The notes: generated by a model not told the origin, from the sequence alone. 18,999 nt of DNA from Flavobacteriaceae bacterium UBA7433 (GCA_002477565.1 DLQL01000067.1:1-18999); one strand, 5' to 3'. Shown: positions 6,245 through 14,859, counted from the stretch's first letter. Numbers and translations: made by a program.

Positions 6245-9200
6245 ATGAGAATACAGGTGCCGAATATTTTTTTTAAAGCGTGTGGGCAACGAATTGCATT
6301 GGTTGTGTTTTTGCTGGTTTCATCTGTCAATGGGCAGGTTTTGATCAATGAATTTTCTGCTTCAAATTCCACTCAGATTGAAGACACAGATTTTGAAAAA
6401 TATTCCGATTGGATAGAACTATACAATGCAGGTACAAACGCTCAAAACATCAAAGGCTATTACTTAACTGACGATTTCAAAGAACCTGAAAAGTGGCGAA
6501 TTTCTTCCGATTTAACAATCGAAGCGGGTGGTTTTTTGTTGGTGTGGGCAGATGGAAATGATATCGAAAACCACACCAATTTCAAGCTGTCAGCGGACGG
6601 AGAAGAGATTGCCTTGTACAATTCCAATGCCGCACTGCTTGACTCCATCAGCTTTGGGGTTCAAACTGTGGATGTTTCAATGGGAAGAACTGTTGACGCG
6701 AATGTAAATTGGTCTTTCTTTGAGACAGCGACTCCGAAGGCGTCGAATTCCACAACCTCTTACGAGAGTTTTGTTTACCACGTTCCTGAATTTAGCATTC
6801 GAGGGGGTTTTTATACATCCTCTCAGGATGTCGAACTGACCACTGATTTTGGAGGTGAAATTCGCTATACGACAGACGGTTCAAAACCCTTAATGACCTC
6901 AGAAAAATACAACACACCCATACCCATAACCAATACGACAATAGTCCGAAGTCGAATTTTCATGTCCAATTTTCTACCCGGGCCAACGGTGACTCACACC
7001 TATTTCATCAATGAAAACTCGGTTGATGCTAAAATCCCAGTGGTTTCCATCGCTACGGAACCGTCCAACTTCTGGGATCCAAACACAGGGATTTATGTAC
7101 AGGATTTCAAACCCCTTTGGGAAGTGCCAATCAACATTGAATTGTTCGAGAACAAGGGCGGTGACCGAGCTGCTTTCAACGAGCGAGCAGGCTGTAAGGT
7201 CAATGGTTTGTGGTCTTGGCAATTGCCACAAAAGATGTTGGGCGTTTATTTTAAAAAACAACACGGAACCAATAAATTGGAGTATCCTTTGATGACTCAG
7301 CGCAAACGCAGCAGTTACAAATCCTTTTCTTTGAGGGCTTCGGGTAGTGATTGGAGCTACACACTTTTTCGAGATATGTTGGGGCATCAAAGCACTGTGT
7401 TGAATATGGACCTAGACATTATGGCTTTCAAGCCTTCTCTTGTTTATGTAAACGGTGAGTACATGGGGATTCACAACATTCGTGAAAAAGTGAACGATGA
7501 TTATATCGAGAAAAGTTACCATCTTGATTCAGGGAGCTTCGACCTCGTAGAAAATGAAGATTTTGCCGAATCGGGTGACTTGCAAGCCTACAATGACTTG
7601 TTGGTACTGCTCAACAAAGAATTGTCAGACGAAGCCAACTTAGATGCAGTCGCCAATGTCATGGACATCGAAAATTTCACCGATTATGTCATTGCTGAAA
7701 TGGCGGTGGCCAATACCTCCATCAACCACAATGTAATGGCTTGGAAACCCAAACAAACAGGAAAATGGCGATGGATACTGATGGACGTAGACCGTGGGTT
7801 TTTCAAACCGAACGATCATTTGATTGATTTTTACAGTGACCAAACCGTGTGGCCTTTTAGCAAACTCCTAAACAATGCGGGATACAAGGCTTATTTTGGA
7901 AAAAGATTGGCCGATCAGCTGTACACAAGTTACAACCCTGACAGGATGATGATGCTCATTGACAAACAAAAACAAGCAATTGAAAGTGAACTGCCAAAAC
8001 ACGTGGAACGTTGGGAGGGAAGAACCTCGAGCTATGGAGATGCGCTGTCGTCCGTTGACGATTGGTCCAATGCTGTAAGCGCTTTGTCATCATTTGTTGC
8101 CCAGCGTCCTGCTGCCTTGCTAAATGATTTAGAAAATTACGGCTTTGATGGAACGTCTGCGCTGTCCTTACGTGTTTTTCCAACAAATGCGGGTACGCTT
8201 ACATTGAACGGCTTGACCGTTCCAAATACTGAAAACAACGGTTTGTACTTGAACAATGTTCCCGTGCAGCTTATGGCCGAAAACAGGCCTGGATATGAAT
8301 TTGTTGGTTGGTCAGAAGCAGAAACGGTCACATTGATACAAAAGGGGGCTTCTTGGAAATATTTTGACGGTGGTGTCGCATTAGAATCCTCTTGGAAGAC
8401 CTCAACATACGACGACGCCTCATGGAGTGTTGGAATGGCTCAACTCGGCTATGGAGACGGAGATGAGGCAACGGAAATTGGTTATGGCTCCGATGCTTCT
8501 AACAAACACATGACCACTTATTTTAGAAAAACAATTTCAATAACAGCCGCACAAAAAGCAAACTCTCAAATCGTGTTGAATTTACTTTGTGACGATGGAG
8601 GCGTTGCATACCTCAATGGAGTGGAAGTACTTCGAACAAATATGCCTGGCGGTTCAATAAATTATGAAACTCCCGCTTTGTCTAGCGTGTACGGAAGTGC
8701 AGAAGAGGCTTTTACACCCTTTGCAATCAGTACAGATCACTTGGTGGTAGGCGACAATACCTTGGCAGTTGAGGTACATCAAAGAAATGCAAGCAGCAGC
8801 GATACAAGTTTCGATTTGGAATTGCGGAGCTATCAAAACGATACAACCCGTTTTGTTTCAAATGCTAAAATTTACGACACTGCCATTTCGGAAAATACAG
8901 CTTTGACCGCAGTTTACAAAGCAACTGATCAGTGCGTCGTCCCTGAAGTGATTGCAACAGACACAACGCTCAGCAAAGACTGTTCTCCCTATCTTGTTCA
9001 GGAAAATGTGACCGTTGAGAGCAACGCGACTTTGACAGTAGAAGCAGGGGTAGAAATATGGATGCCCCTTGCGGGTAACATCATTGTTAAGGGCAGACTA
9101 AATGCAATTGGAACCGATGACAATCGCATTGTTTTTAAACGAAACCCAGATACAGAAACGGGCAGTTGGGGAGCGCTTTTGTTTCAACATACAGCAGAAC

Positions 9201-10756
9201 CCTCATCTTTGAAATACACACGCCTTGAAGCGGCTTCGCAAGGTCCAGATCCCGTGTTTGATATTGCAGCCATTTCAGCTTTTGATGCCGATTTGGTTTT
9301 GGATCATTTGACGATCGAAAATGTAAAATTCAATCCGATCACGGCACGTTATTCTGATGTCACTCTGACCAATAGCAAACTGCATTCCAAGGTTACAGGT
9401 GACTGCATCAATGTGAAATACGGAAAAGCCCGCATTGAAAACTGCCAGTTTTTAGGAAACGATGAACCCGATACAGATGCAATCGATTACGATGGGGTTG
9501 AAGGCGGTGTGATCAAAAACTGCTTGATGTCAAACTTTAGGGGATTCAATAGTGATGCGATTGATATCGGCGAAAAAAGCAGCGATTTGGTGATTGACAG
9601 CATCGTTGTTTGCAATATTACTGACAAAGGAGTTTCCTTGGGACAACGCTCCACGGCTACGATCCAAAACGCTGCCTTTATCAATTGCAACAAAGGAGTT
9701 GCTGTAAAAGATTCAAGCAATGTCACAATCAACCGAAGTGTCTTTTACAACAACACAGATGCAGTGGCTTGTTATGAAAAGAACTTGGGAAGTGCAGGTG
9801 GCAATGCAATTGTTACGAACAGCATCCTGTCCAACAGCTCTAACAAACCCTTGTTTGTTGATGCAAAGTCTACCCTGCAAAGCGCTTATTGTTTGACAGA
9901 TTTTGCTACGGACACTTCTTACCCTTTGAACCTGCAGGGAAATCCAGAATTTACAAATCCTACATTCTTTGATTTTCAACTGCAACCCAACTCTCTAGCA
10001 TTGAATGCAGGCATGGAGAACGGAGCAGCTATTGACTTAGGGACTCTTTTTCCGCAGCCTAGTTTTGAACCCAATGTCATGATTTCACAAATTTTTACAA
10101 ACCTTGAAAACTCCAATATTCCTGAGTTTTTAACACTTTACAACCCTTCAAATAAAACAGCAGATTTATCCGGCTATGTCTTTACCAAAGGAATAAGTGC
10201 GGTCATTCCTGAGGGTGTATTTTTAGAAGGGAAAGAGGTGCTTTTCCTCACCAAAGATGCATCCGCTTCAATTTGGGTCGAACAAAACAAGCAGGTTGTC
10301 GAATGGCAAAGCGGCAAGCTCTCCAATACAGGAGAATCTTTGCAACTACAAGACCGCTTTGGAATCACAATCGATCACCTGAAATACCAAGAGGACGGAC
10401 GGTGGCCAGGCAACGCTTTTGAGGGGCAATATGTATTGCAAATGAAAAACGAGGCTCTTGAAAATCATTTTGCTGAAAGTTGGACCGCTGTCAAAATTGA
10501 CGAAGCATTTGCATTAGGAATTTTTCCTGTCGATGTGTTTTCTGAAATTTACCCCAATCCAAGCACCGGGTTTTTTACAATCAAATCTTTGAATAAAAAC
10601 AACCAGCACATCAAAGTTTTTTCCCTTTCAGGACAGTTGCTCTTAGAAAGTCAATTTGAAATGCAAGACATTTACACACTTGATTTGTCCCTATTTCCTA
10701 GAGGCATTTATTATGTGAAGGTCGGAGCGGAGGTACACAAGCTCCTCAAGTTGTAG
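6245..10756 (+). CDS. Giant secreted CotH-kinase / lamin-tail / beta-helix protein with T9SS sorting domain
   Basis: 1503 residues. Domains in order: signal peptide (1-30, ending VNGQ); lamin-tail domain (about 31-160, VLINEFSASN, DWIELYN, LTDD); chitobiase C-terminal-like beta domain (about 182-255, IRYTTDGSKP); CotH kinase (about 262-600, with GEYMGIHNIREK at 404-415, NHNVMAW at 494-500 and MDVDRGF at 513-519); an InlB-like repeat (about 642-690, GYEFVGWS) resuming at about 870-892; a jelly-roll/galactose-binding-like domain between them (about 700-865); right-handed parallel beta-helix (about 915-1240); a second lamin-tail domain (about 1277-1400); and a type A T9SS C-terminal sorting domain (about 1430-1503, IYPNPSTG, ending GIYYVKVGAEVHKLLKL). 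It should be exported by Sec and then T9SS, and cleaved at the C-terminus. CotH-family enzymes phosphorylate protein serines using ATP. The target here, and whether ATP is available outside the cell, are unknown; a structural or adhesive role is possible. The gene is single, with ATG at 6245. Confidence 0.9.
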   Translation: MRIQVPNIFFKACGQRIALVVFLLVSSVNGQVLINEFSASNSTQIEDTDFEKYSDWIELYNAGTNAQNIKGYYLTDDFKEPEKWRISSDLTIEAGGFLLVWADGNDIENHTNFKLSADGEEIALYNSNAALLDSISFGVQTVDVSMGRTVDANVNWSFFETATPKASNSTTSYESFVYHVPEFSIRGGFYTSSQDVELTTDFGGEIRYTTDGSKPLMTSEKYNTPIPITNTTIVRSRIFMSNFLPGPTVTHTYFINENSVDAKIPVVSIATEPSNFWDPNTGIYVQDFKPLWEVPINIELFENKGGDRAAFNERAGCKVNGLWSWQLPQKMLGVYFKKQHGTNKLEYPLMTQRKRSSYKSFSLRASGSDWSYTLFRDMLGHQSTVLNMDLDIMAFKPSLVYVNGEYMGIHNIREKVNDDYIEKSYHLDSGSFDLVENEDFAESGDLQAYNDLLVLLNKELSDEANLDAVANVMDIENFTDYVIAEMAVANTSINHNVMAWKPKQTGKWRWILMDVDRGFFKPNDHLIDFYSDQTVWPFSKLLNNAGYKAYFGKRLADQLYTSYNPDRMMMLIDKQKQAIESELPKHVERWEGRTSSYGDALSSVDDWSNAVSALSSFVAQRPAALLNDLENYGFDGTSALSLRVFPTNAGTLTLNGLTVPNTENNGLYLNNVPVQLMAENRPGYEFVGWSEAETVTLIQKGASWKYFDGGVALESSWKTSTYDDASWSVGMAQLGYGDGDEATEIGYGSDASNKHMTTYFRKTISITAAQKANSQIVLNLLCDDGGVAYLNGVEVLRTNMPGGSINYETPALSSVYGSAEEAFTPFAISTDHLVVGDNTLAVEVHQRNASSSDTSFDLELRSYQNDTTRFVSNAKIYDTAISENTALTAVYKATDQCVVPEVIATDTTLSKDCSPYLVQENVTVESNATLTVEAGVEIWMPLAGNIIVKGRLNAIGTDDNRIVFKRNPDTETGSWGALLFQHTAEPSSLKYTRLEAASQGPDPVFDIAAISAFDADLVLDHLTIENVKFNPITARYSDVTLTNSKLHSKVTGDCINVKYGKARIENCQFLGNDEPDTDAIDYDGVEGGVIKNCLMSNFRGFNSDAIDIGEKSSDLVIDSIVVCNITDKGVSLGQRSTATIQNAAFINCNKGVAVKDSSNVTINRSVFYNNTDAVACYEKNLGSAGGNAIVTNSILSNSSNKPLFVDAKSTLQSAYCLTDFATDTSYPLNLQGNPEFTNPTFFDFQLQPNSLALNAGMENGAAIDLGTLFPQPSFEPNVMISQIFTNLENSNIPEFLTLYNPSNKTADLSGYVFTKGISAVIPEGVFLEGKEVLFLTKDASASIWVEQNKQVVEWQSGKLSNTGESLQLQDRFGITIDHLKYQEDGRWPGNAFEGQYVLQMKNEALENHFAESWTAVKIDEAFALGIFPVDVFSEIYPNPSTGFFTIKSLNKNNQHIKVFSLSGQLLLESQFEMQDIYTLDLSLFPRGIYYVKVGAEVHKLLKL

Positions 10757-10810
10757 GCCACCCGAAAAGCATTGCAAACGTTCGAACGATGGAGGGGATG
10801 GCCATTTTTT
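10756..10810 (+). terminator. Weak terminator-like inverted repeat after the giant protein gene
   Basis: GGCCA (10756-10760) and TGGCC (10799-10803) can pair around a long loop and are followed by ATTTTTT (10804-10810). Inside the loop lies the perfect 10-bp palindrome CGTTCGAACG (10779-10788). A second overlapping pair, ATTGCAA at about 10771-10777 and TTGCAAT at about 10816-10822, could form instead. The stems are short for a terminator. Confidence 0.3.
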
Positions 10811-10888
10811 AGTTCTTGCAATACCTAGAAATTGGGCGATGTATAAACCGTCAATCAATCCGCGATGTCCGTCGATGGCAACAGACAT
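10757..10888 (-). CDS. Doubtful small ORF directly after the 46-residue membrane protein gene
   Basis: An ATG at 10888 on the minus strand immediately follows the stop codon of the upstream small gene (TGAATG junction), which would allow coupled translation. The frame (MSVAIDGHRGLIDGLYIAQF...) stays open past 10757 and would end near 10691, antisense to the last codons of the giant protein gene; full length would be 65 residues. I do not recognise the sequence. The first 30 residues look protein-like, but the rest overlaps inverted repeats and another gene. It may be a chance frame or the remnant of a longer gene. Confidence 0.2.
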
Positions 10889-11029
10889 TCATTTTTTCAC
10901 GACCGTAAAATAATACACCAACAAGCCTCCAATCAAGAGTCCTTTGAAAAAGGCAATCCAAAGGACTGCGTAGTTGGAAAGTTTTAGTTTTTTTTGAAAC
11001 CAACGGATGTAATTTTTATGCCATTCCAT
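10889..11029 (-). CDS. 46-residue single-pass membrane protein
   Basis: This short gene encodes MEWHKNYIRWFQKK... followed by one hydrophobic segment (about residues 19-42, with AVLWIAFFKGLLIGGLLVYYF) and a basic end (VVKK). The basic, aromatic N-terminus followed by a single membrane helix suggests an inner-membrane microprotein with the N-terminus in the cytoplasm. I do not recognise a named family. It lies 107 bp after mnmE on the same strand. A promoter-like TTG-N20-TATTTTG lies within that gap on the minus strand, so it may be transcribed separately. The coherent layout (basic head, hydrophobic segment, basic tail, clean stop) makes a real gene likely. Confidence 0.6.
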   Translation of the reverse strand: MEWHKNYIRWFQKKLKLSNYAVLWIAFFKGLLIGGLLVYYFTVVKK

Positions 11030-11115
11030 AAGCAGGTGTTTGACTTATTAAGTGAAGGGGGAGGAGTCAAAATAGTTGTCCTATCAAGATGCTTCAAGTT
11101 AGGAAATTTTGAAAG

Positions 11116-11138
11116 AAAAAAAAAGGAGCGATTTCCTT
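11116..11138 (-). terminator. Weak intrinsic terminator at the end of mnmE
   Basis: Read on the minus strand, AAGGA (11138-11134), loop AATCGC and TCCTT (11127-11123) are followed by a run of T (to 11116). The stem is only 5 bp and overlaps the mnmE stop codon. Confidence 0.4.
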
Positions 11139-12528
11139 ACTTTCCAATACAGAAATTGGCAAAAATATTTCCCAACAAATCATCTGTTGTCACTTCTCCG
11201 GTGATGAGTCCAAAGAAATACAAGGCTTCACGAATGTCAATGGCCAACAAATCTCCAGAAACTCCAAGTTTCATTGCTTCGTCCACTTTGTTGATTTCGT
11301 TCAGTGCTTTTAGAAGCGCGTCGTAGTGTCGGGAATTGGTCACGATGCTTTCGTTGTTTTCCAAGGCACCTGTCTGTACCAAAGACGTCAAGTGATTTGT
11401 AAGCAATTCGATGCCCGTTTTTTTCTTGGCGGAAAGTGCGATCAGTTCTGGAATGGCTGCTTGTAACTTGGCCAGTTGTTTTTGGGAAATGGCATCAGTT
11501 TTGTTGGCGATTACCAAAAGTTTTTTATGGGGGTGTTTGCTTTTGATGTTTTGGATTTCAAATTTGAATTTTTCTTGCTGTATTTCAAAAGTTTCCGCAT
11601 TGAGTAGATAGAGCACCACTTGCGCTTGGCCAATCTTTTCAAAGGTCTTTTGAATGCCCATGTTTTCAACGAGATCTTCCGTTTTTCGAATGCCGGCGGT
11701 ATCGATAAAACGATAGGCGATTCCGTCGATATTGATTTCATCTTCGATGGTGTCCCGAGTGGTCCCCGCAATTTCAGAAACAAGTGCGCGCTCTTCGTTT
11801 AACAAAGCGTTCAGTAATGTGGATTTTCCCACGTTGGGCTCTCCGACAATGGCAACGGGAATGCCGTTTTTGATGACATTTCCAACAGCAAAAGAATCGA
11901 TCAGGCGTTTCAAAACCAGCTGAATTCTTCCGATCAGTTCTTTGAATTGGCTTCGGTCTGCAAACTCCACATCTTCTTCCGAAAAATCCAATTCCAACTC
12001 AATCAAAGAAGCAAAGTTCAACAATTGTTCGCGCAAGTGTTGGATTTCATTGCTAAAACCACCACGCATTTGTTGCATGGCAACTTGGTGAGAAGCCTTG
12101 GAGTCGGAGGCAATCAAATCTGCGACTGCTTCCGCTTGGCTCAAATCCAATTTGCCATTCAAAAAAGCACGGAGTGTAAACTCTCCTGCAGCTGCCATGC
12201 GTGCTCCTTTATCGATAAAAAGTTGCAGAATTTCTTGTTGGATATAAATGGATCCATGGCAAGAAATTTCGACGGTATCTTCTCCTGTATAAGAGTTCGG
12301 ATTTTTAAAAACAGATACCAGTACTTCGTCCAAAGTTCTCGTTCCTTCCACAAGATGTCCCAAGTGCAAGCTGTGTGATTTTTGATCTTTGAGGAATTTT
12401 CCTTTGTGAACAGATTGAAAACAGCAGTCTGCAATTTCGATGGATTTCGGTCCCGACAAACGGATGATTGCAATGGCACCAACCCCGGAGGCGGTCGCTA
12501 AGGCTACAATGGTATCATGATGGTTCAT
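11137..12528 (-). CDS. mnmE: tRNA uridine-5-carboxymethylaminomethyl(34) synthesis GTPase MnmE
   Basis: 463 residues, the usual MnmE/TrmE length. With MnmG it installs the cmnm5 modification on U34 of tRNAs reading two-codon boxes. Visible: the N-terminal folate-binding domain (MNHHDTIVALATASGVGAIA); a helical domain interrupted by a G domain with G1 GEPNVGKS (229-236), G2 TTRDT (256-260), G3 DTAG (276-279) and G4 NKTD (342-345); and the C-terminal FCIGK (459-463), whose cysteine is needed for activity. The ATG at 12528 was chosen because it begins the conserved N-terminus; the frame is open for a further 51 codons upstream to 12681, but that extension has no family counterpart. mnmG is not in the window. 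The gene is divergent from porQ. Confidence 0.97.
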   Translation of the reverse strand: MNHHDTIVALATASGVGAIAIIRLSGPKSIEIADCCFQSVHKGKFLKDQKSHSLHLGHLVEGTRTLDEVLVSVFKNPNSYTGEDTVEISCHGSIYIQQEILQLFIDKGARMAAAGEFTLRAFLNGKLDLSQAEAVADLIASDSKASHQVAMQQMRGGFSNEIQHLREQLLNFASLIELELDFSEEDVEFADRSQFKELIGRIQLVLKRLIDSFAVGNVIKNGIPVAIVGEPNVGKSTLLNALLNEERALVSEIAGTTRDTIEDEINIDGIAYRFIDTAGIRKTEDLVENMGIQKTFEKIGQAQVVLYLLNAETFEIQQEKFKFEIQNIKSKHPHKKLLVIANKTDAISQKQLAKLQAAIPELIALSAKKKTGIELLTNHLTSLVQTGALENNESIVTNSRHYDALLKALNEINKVDEAMKLGVSGDLLAIDIREALYFFGLITGEVTTDDLLGNIFANFCIGK

Positions 12529-12532
12529 AAGG

Positions 12533-12540
12533 CAAAAATA
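12533..12540 (-). promoter_or_regulatory. Candidate -7 box for mnmE (possibly leaderless)
   Basis: TATTTTTG on the minus strand fits TAnnTTTG and ends only 4 bp before the ATG at 12528. Transcription would then start at or next to the start codon. No TTG -33 element is obvious at the expected distance, so another promoter further upstream may be used instead. Confidence 0.4.
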
Positions 12541-12627
12541 CGCTATTATTTTGAGCCGACAGCATCCGTTTAGTTTACTTCTTTGGCGTGTTTTTATTTC
12601 AAAACATTGGCAGAGGAACTTTATGAA

Positions 12628-12656
12628 TTGTAAAATATTATAGTATTTTAGCATTG
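12628..12656 (+). promoter_or_regulatory. Candidate promoter for porQ-cmk
   Basis: TTG (12628-12630), an 18-bp spacer and TAGCATTG (12649-12656) match the Bacteroidota pattern with one mismatch in the -7 box. This would give a leader of about 28 bp before the ATG at 12690. Confidence 0.38.
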
Positions 12657-12689
12657 TTATTGAGCCGTCTTTAGATTTCAATTTGTTTG

Positions 12690-13703
12690 ATGAAGAAACT
12701 AATCCTTATTTTTAGTGTCCTGCACTTTTTCACCGGTTTTTCACAGACAGGGGGAACATCGGTTTACGCTTTTTTAAACCTGCCCACTTCTGCAAGGCAA
12801 ATGGCTTTGGGAGGGGCTGCACTCACCCTTGAGGACGATGTCAACATGCCTTTGTGGAATCCTGCATCCCTTGACGAGAGCATGAACAACCAGTTGTCGG
12901 CGAACTACACCAACTACTTAGCGGGAATAGCGTTGGGTTCTTTTGTTTATGCCACCAAAACAAACGATCGTTTGGGCATGCTCCACGCAGGAGTCACTTA
13001 TTTGGATTACGGGACGATGATTAGGGCAGACACACAAGGCCAGATCACAGGCGAGTTCAGAGCTTATGACTTGTCGCTCTCTGTTGGATATGCCTATCAG
13101 CTTAAAAACAGTCCCTTTAAGATAGGGGCCAATGTTAAATTGATCAACTCCCTTATTGACACCTATTCCTCATTGGGAATCGCGACAGACGTCTCTGTTT
13201 TTTACAAACCTTCCCGCCGTCCTGTTCGTGTTTCCTTGGTCTTTCGCAACATCGGTTTGCAGCTGAAATCTTTTGATGGGGTCCGTGAAAAAATACCTTT
13301 TCAAATGGCTCTTGGATTTTCATCTCAGTTGCAACACGTACCATTGAAATGGTATGCAACCCTTGACAATCTGCAACAGTGGGACCTTTCTGTTAGCAAT
13401 CCTTCAAATGCAAAAATTGACATTGAGGGCAATGTGATACGTGAAAAAATTTCTTTTGCCAACAACGCCATACGACATGCCGTTTTTGGTGCCGAATTGT
13501 TTCCCGATAAAAAATTGTGTTTTCGCATCGGCTACAATTACCGACGGGCAAAAGAACTCAGCCTTACTAACAGACGAACTTCTGCCGGGATTTCTTATGG
13601 TTTTGGCCTGCGTTTGAAAAACCTACAACTCAACTATGCCTTGACCAAATTCCACCCAGAGACCAATGCCAATACCTTTAGTCTTCTTGTGAATTTAGAT
13701 TGA
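12690..13703 (+). CDS. porQ: Type IX secretion system protein PorQ
   Basis: 337 residues with a signal peptide (MKKLILIFSVLHFFTGFSQ) and a beta-rich, outer-membrane-protein-like body of the PorV/PorQ (FadL-like) family. The start of the mature part (SVYAFLNLPTSARQMALGG, then NMPLWNPASL) is the family signature. PorQ is associated with the T9SS attachment complex that processes and anchors cargo at the cell surface. The ATG at 12690 is preferred over the adjacent TTG at 12687. cmk follows after 24 bp, an arrangement I recall from other Flavobacteriia, so the two are probably co-transcribed. The protein ends in a strand (NTFSLLVNLD), as expected for an outer-membrane barrel. PorQ is favoured over PorV because of this gene order and length. 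Confidence 0.87.
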   Translation: MKKLILIFSVLHFFTGFSQTGGTSVYAFLNLPTSARQMALGGAALTLEDDVNMPLWNPASLDESMNNQLSANYTNYLAGIALGSFVYATKTNDRLGMLHAGVTYLDYGTMIRADTQGQITGEFRAYDLSLSVGYAYQLKNSPFKIGANVKLINSLIDTYSSLGIATDVSVFYKPSRRPVRVSLVFRNIGLQLKSFDGVREKIPFQMALGFSSQLQHVPLKWYATLDNLQQWDLSVSNPSNAKIDIEGNVIREKISFANNAIRHAVFGAELFPDKKLCFRIGYNYRRAKELSLTNRRTSAGISYGFGLRLKNLQLNYALTKFHPETNANTFSLLVNLD

Positions 13704-13727
13704 CAAACCTTGTAAATCGTTGTACTT

Positions 13728-14426
13728 ATGAACTCAAAAATAACCATTGCTATAGACGGCTATTCCTCGACAGGAAAAAGCACCATCGCCAAGGAATTGG
13801 CCAAACGTTTGGGCTATATATATGTGGATTCTGGAGCCATGTACCGAGCTGTCGCTTTGTTTGCCTTTCAACAAAAATGGATTGGAACGGATTTCTTTCA
13901 GGTGCGTTCTTTGGTAGAAAATTTAAAACACGTTTCCATAACTTTTGTTTACAATGCGGAATTGGGTTTTGCTGAAACCTATCTCAATGGTATAAATGTT
14001 GAATCAGACATACGTTCGCTTGAGATTTCCAATTATGTGAGTAGGGTGGCGGCCATTCCAGAAGTTCGAAAACTATTGGTTTCTTTGCAAAAAGAGATGG
14101 GGGTTTCGAAAGGTGTGGTCATGGATGGCCGCGATATTGGAACCGTAGTTTTTCCCGATGCAGAATTGAAACTTTTTATGACGGCATCCCCTGATACCCG
14201 TGCCAAGCGTCGCTTCGATGAATTGCGAGCAAGAGGAGAGGAAGTCACCTACCAAGCCATTTTGGAAAATGTGATCTACCGAGATCATTTGGATACGACT
14301 CGAGAAGATTCCCCTTTGACAAAGGCGATTGATGCCGTGGAAATTGACAACTCCCAACTGACCCGAGAAGCCCAAGCAAAAACGATCTACGACTTGACCT
14401 TGCAAATTTTACGGAAAAACAATTAA
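13728..14426 (+). CDS. cmk: Cytidylate kinase
   Basis: 232 residues. It phosphorylates CMP and dCMP with ATP in pyrimidine nucleotide recycling in the cytoplasm. Visible: the P-loop GYSSTGKST (11-19), YVDSGAMYRAVA (32-43) for nucleotide-monophosphate binding, VVMDGRDIGTVVFPDA in the CMP-binding region, and KRRFDELRARGEE with YRDHLDTTREDSPL in the lid region. Length and motif order are typical of bacterial Cmk. The ATG at 13728 lies 24 bp after porQ, so it is probably the second gene of that unit. It ends 16 bp before the stop of the converging ybaB-type gene, with no obvious terminator in between. Confidence 0.96.
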   Translation: MNSKITIAIDGYSSTGKSTIAKELAKRLGYIYVDSGAMYRAVALFAFQQKWIGTDFFQVRSLVENLKHVSITFVYNAELGFAETYLNGINVESDIRSLEISNYVSRVAAIPEVRKLLVSLQKEMGVSKGVVMDGRDIGTVVFPDAELKLFMTASPDTRAKRRFDELRARGEEVTYQAILENVIYRDHLDTTREDSPLTKAIDAVEIDNSQLTREAQAKTIYDLTLQILRKNN

Positions 14427-14442
14427 GAACTTGGTTCGTTAT

Positions 14443-14757
14443 CTAAAACAAATCCGTGATGTTGAGGAGTCCCGTTCTGATAGCAGTTTCCATCTCAACC
14501 CTATTGATTTCAGTGATTTTTTCGGATGCGTTGTTCAACGCACGAATAAGGTGCGCTTCCAGTTGCACCCTGTCTTCCATGATCGCATCGTCTATGGCAA
14601 TGTTGACGACCTGCCGAGAAGCGGTAAGGGTGACAACTACGGTCCCATTGTCTGACTCTCCGTCGATAAAAAGAGTTGACAAACGGCTTTTAATCGTTTC
14701 AATTTTTTTTGATACTTCCTCAAATTCGCTTTTGAAAGCGGTTTTATCTTTATTCAT
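14443..14757 (-). CDS. YbaB/EbfC family nucleoid-associated protein
   Basis: 104 residues, the usual length. These small dimeric DNA-binding proteins bind the nucleoid and affect expression; in many bacteria the gene sits near dnaX and recR, but not here. Visible: an N-terminal helix (about 5-25, FKSEFEEVSKKIETIKSR), a central beta region (NGTVVVTLTASRQVVNIAID) and a C-terminal helix (EDRVQLEAHLIRALNNASEKI). The region after the first helix diverges from the classic YbaB glycine-rich pattern, so it may be a lineage-specific branch. The ATG at 14757 was chosen because the 21 extra residues upstream (to 14820) have no family counterpart. The gene is single, divergent from the oligopeptidase gene. 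Confidence 0.8.
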   Translation of the reverse strand: MNKDKTAFKSEFEEVSKKIETIKSRLSTLFIDGESDNGTVVVTLTASRQVVNIAIDDAIMEDRVQLEAHLIRALNNASEKITEINRVEMETAIRTGLLNITDLF

Positions 14758-14859
14758 AGCAGTGAATTTTATAAAACATCCTTTGTTTTTCGTCAGATAC
14801 CTTCCGTGGAAAGGACGCAAACCACAAAGAATCCTTATTTTTATGCAAAAGCTATATAA

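Noticed and set aside
6974..7390. A 138-codon minus-strand ORF inside the giant secreted protein gene, and similar long antisense frames elsewhere
   Set aside because: They mirror clearly identified genes and show no recognisable domain; they are shadows of the coding frame.
10994..11326. A 110-codon plus-strand ORF across the mnmE end
   Set aside because: It is antisense to mnmE and to the small membrane protein gene, and its composition is unlike a real protein.
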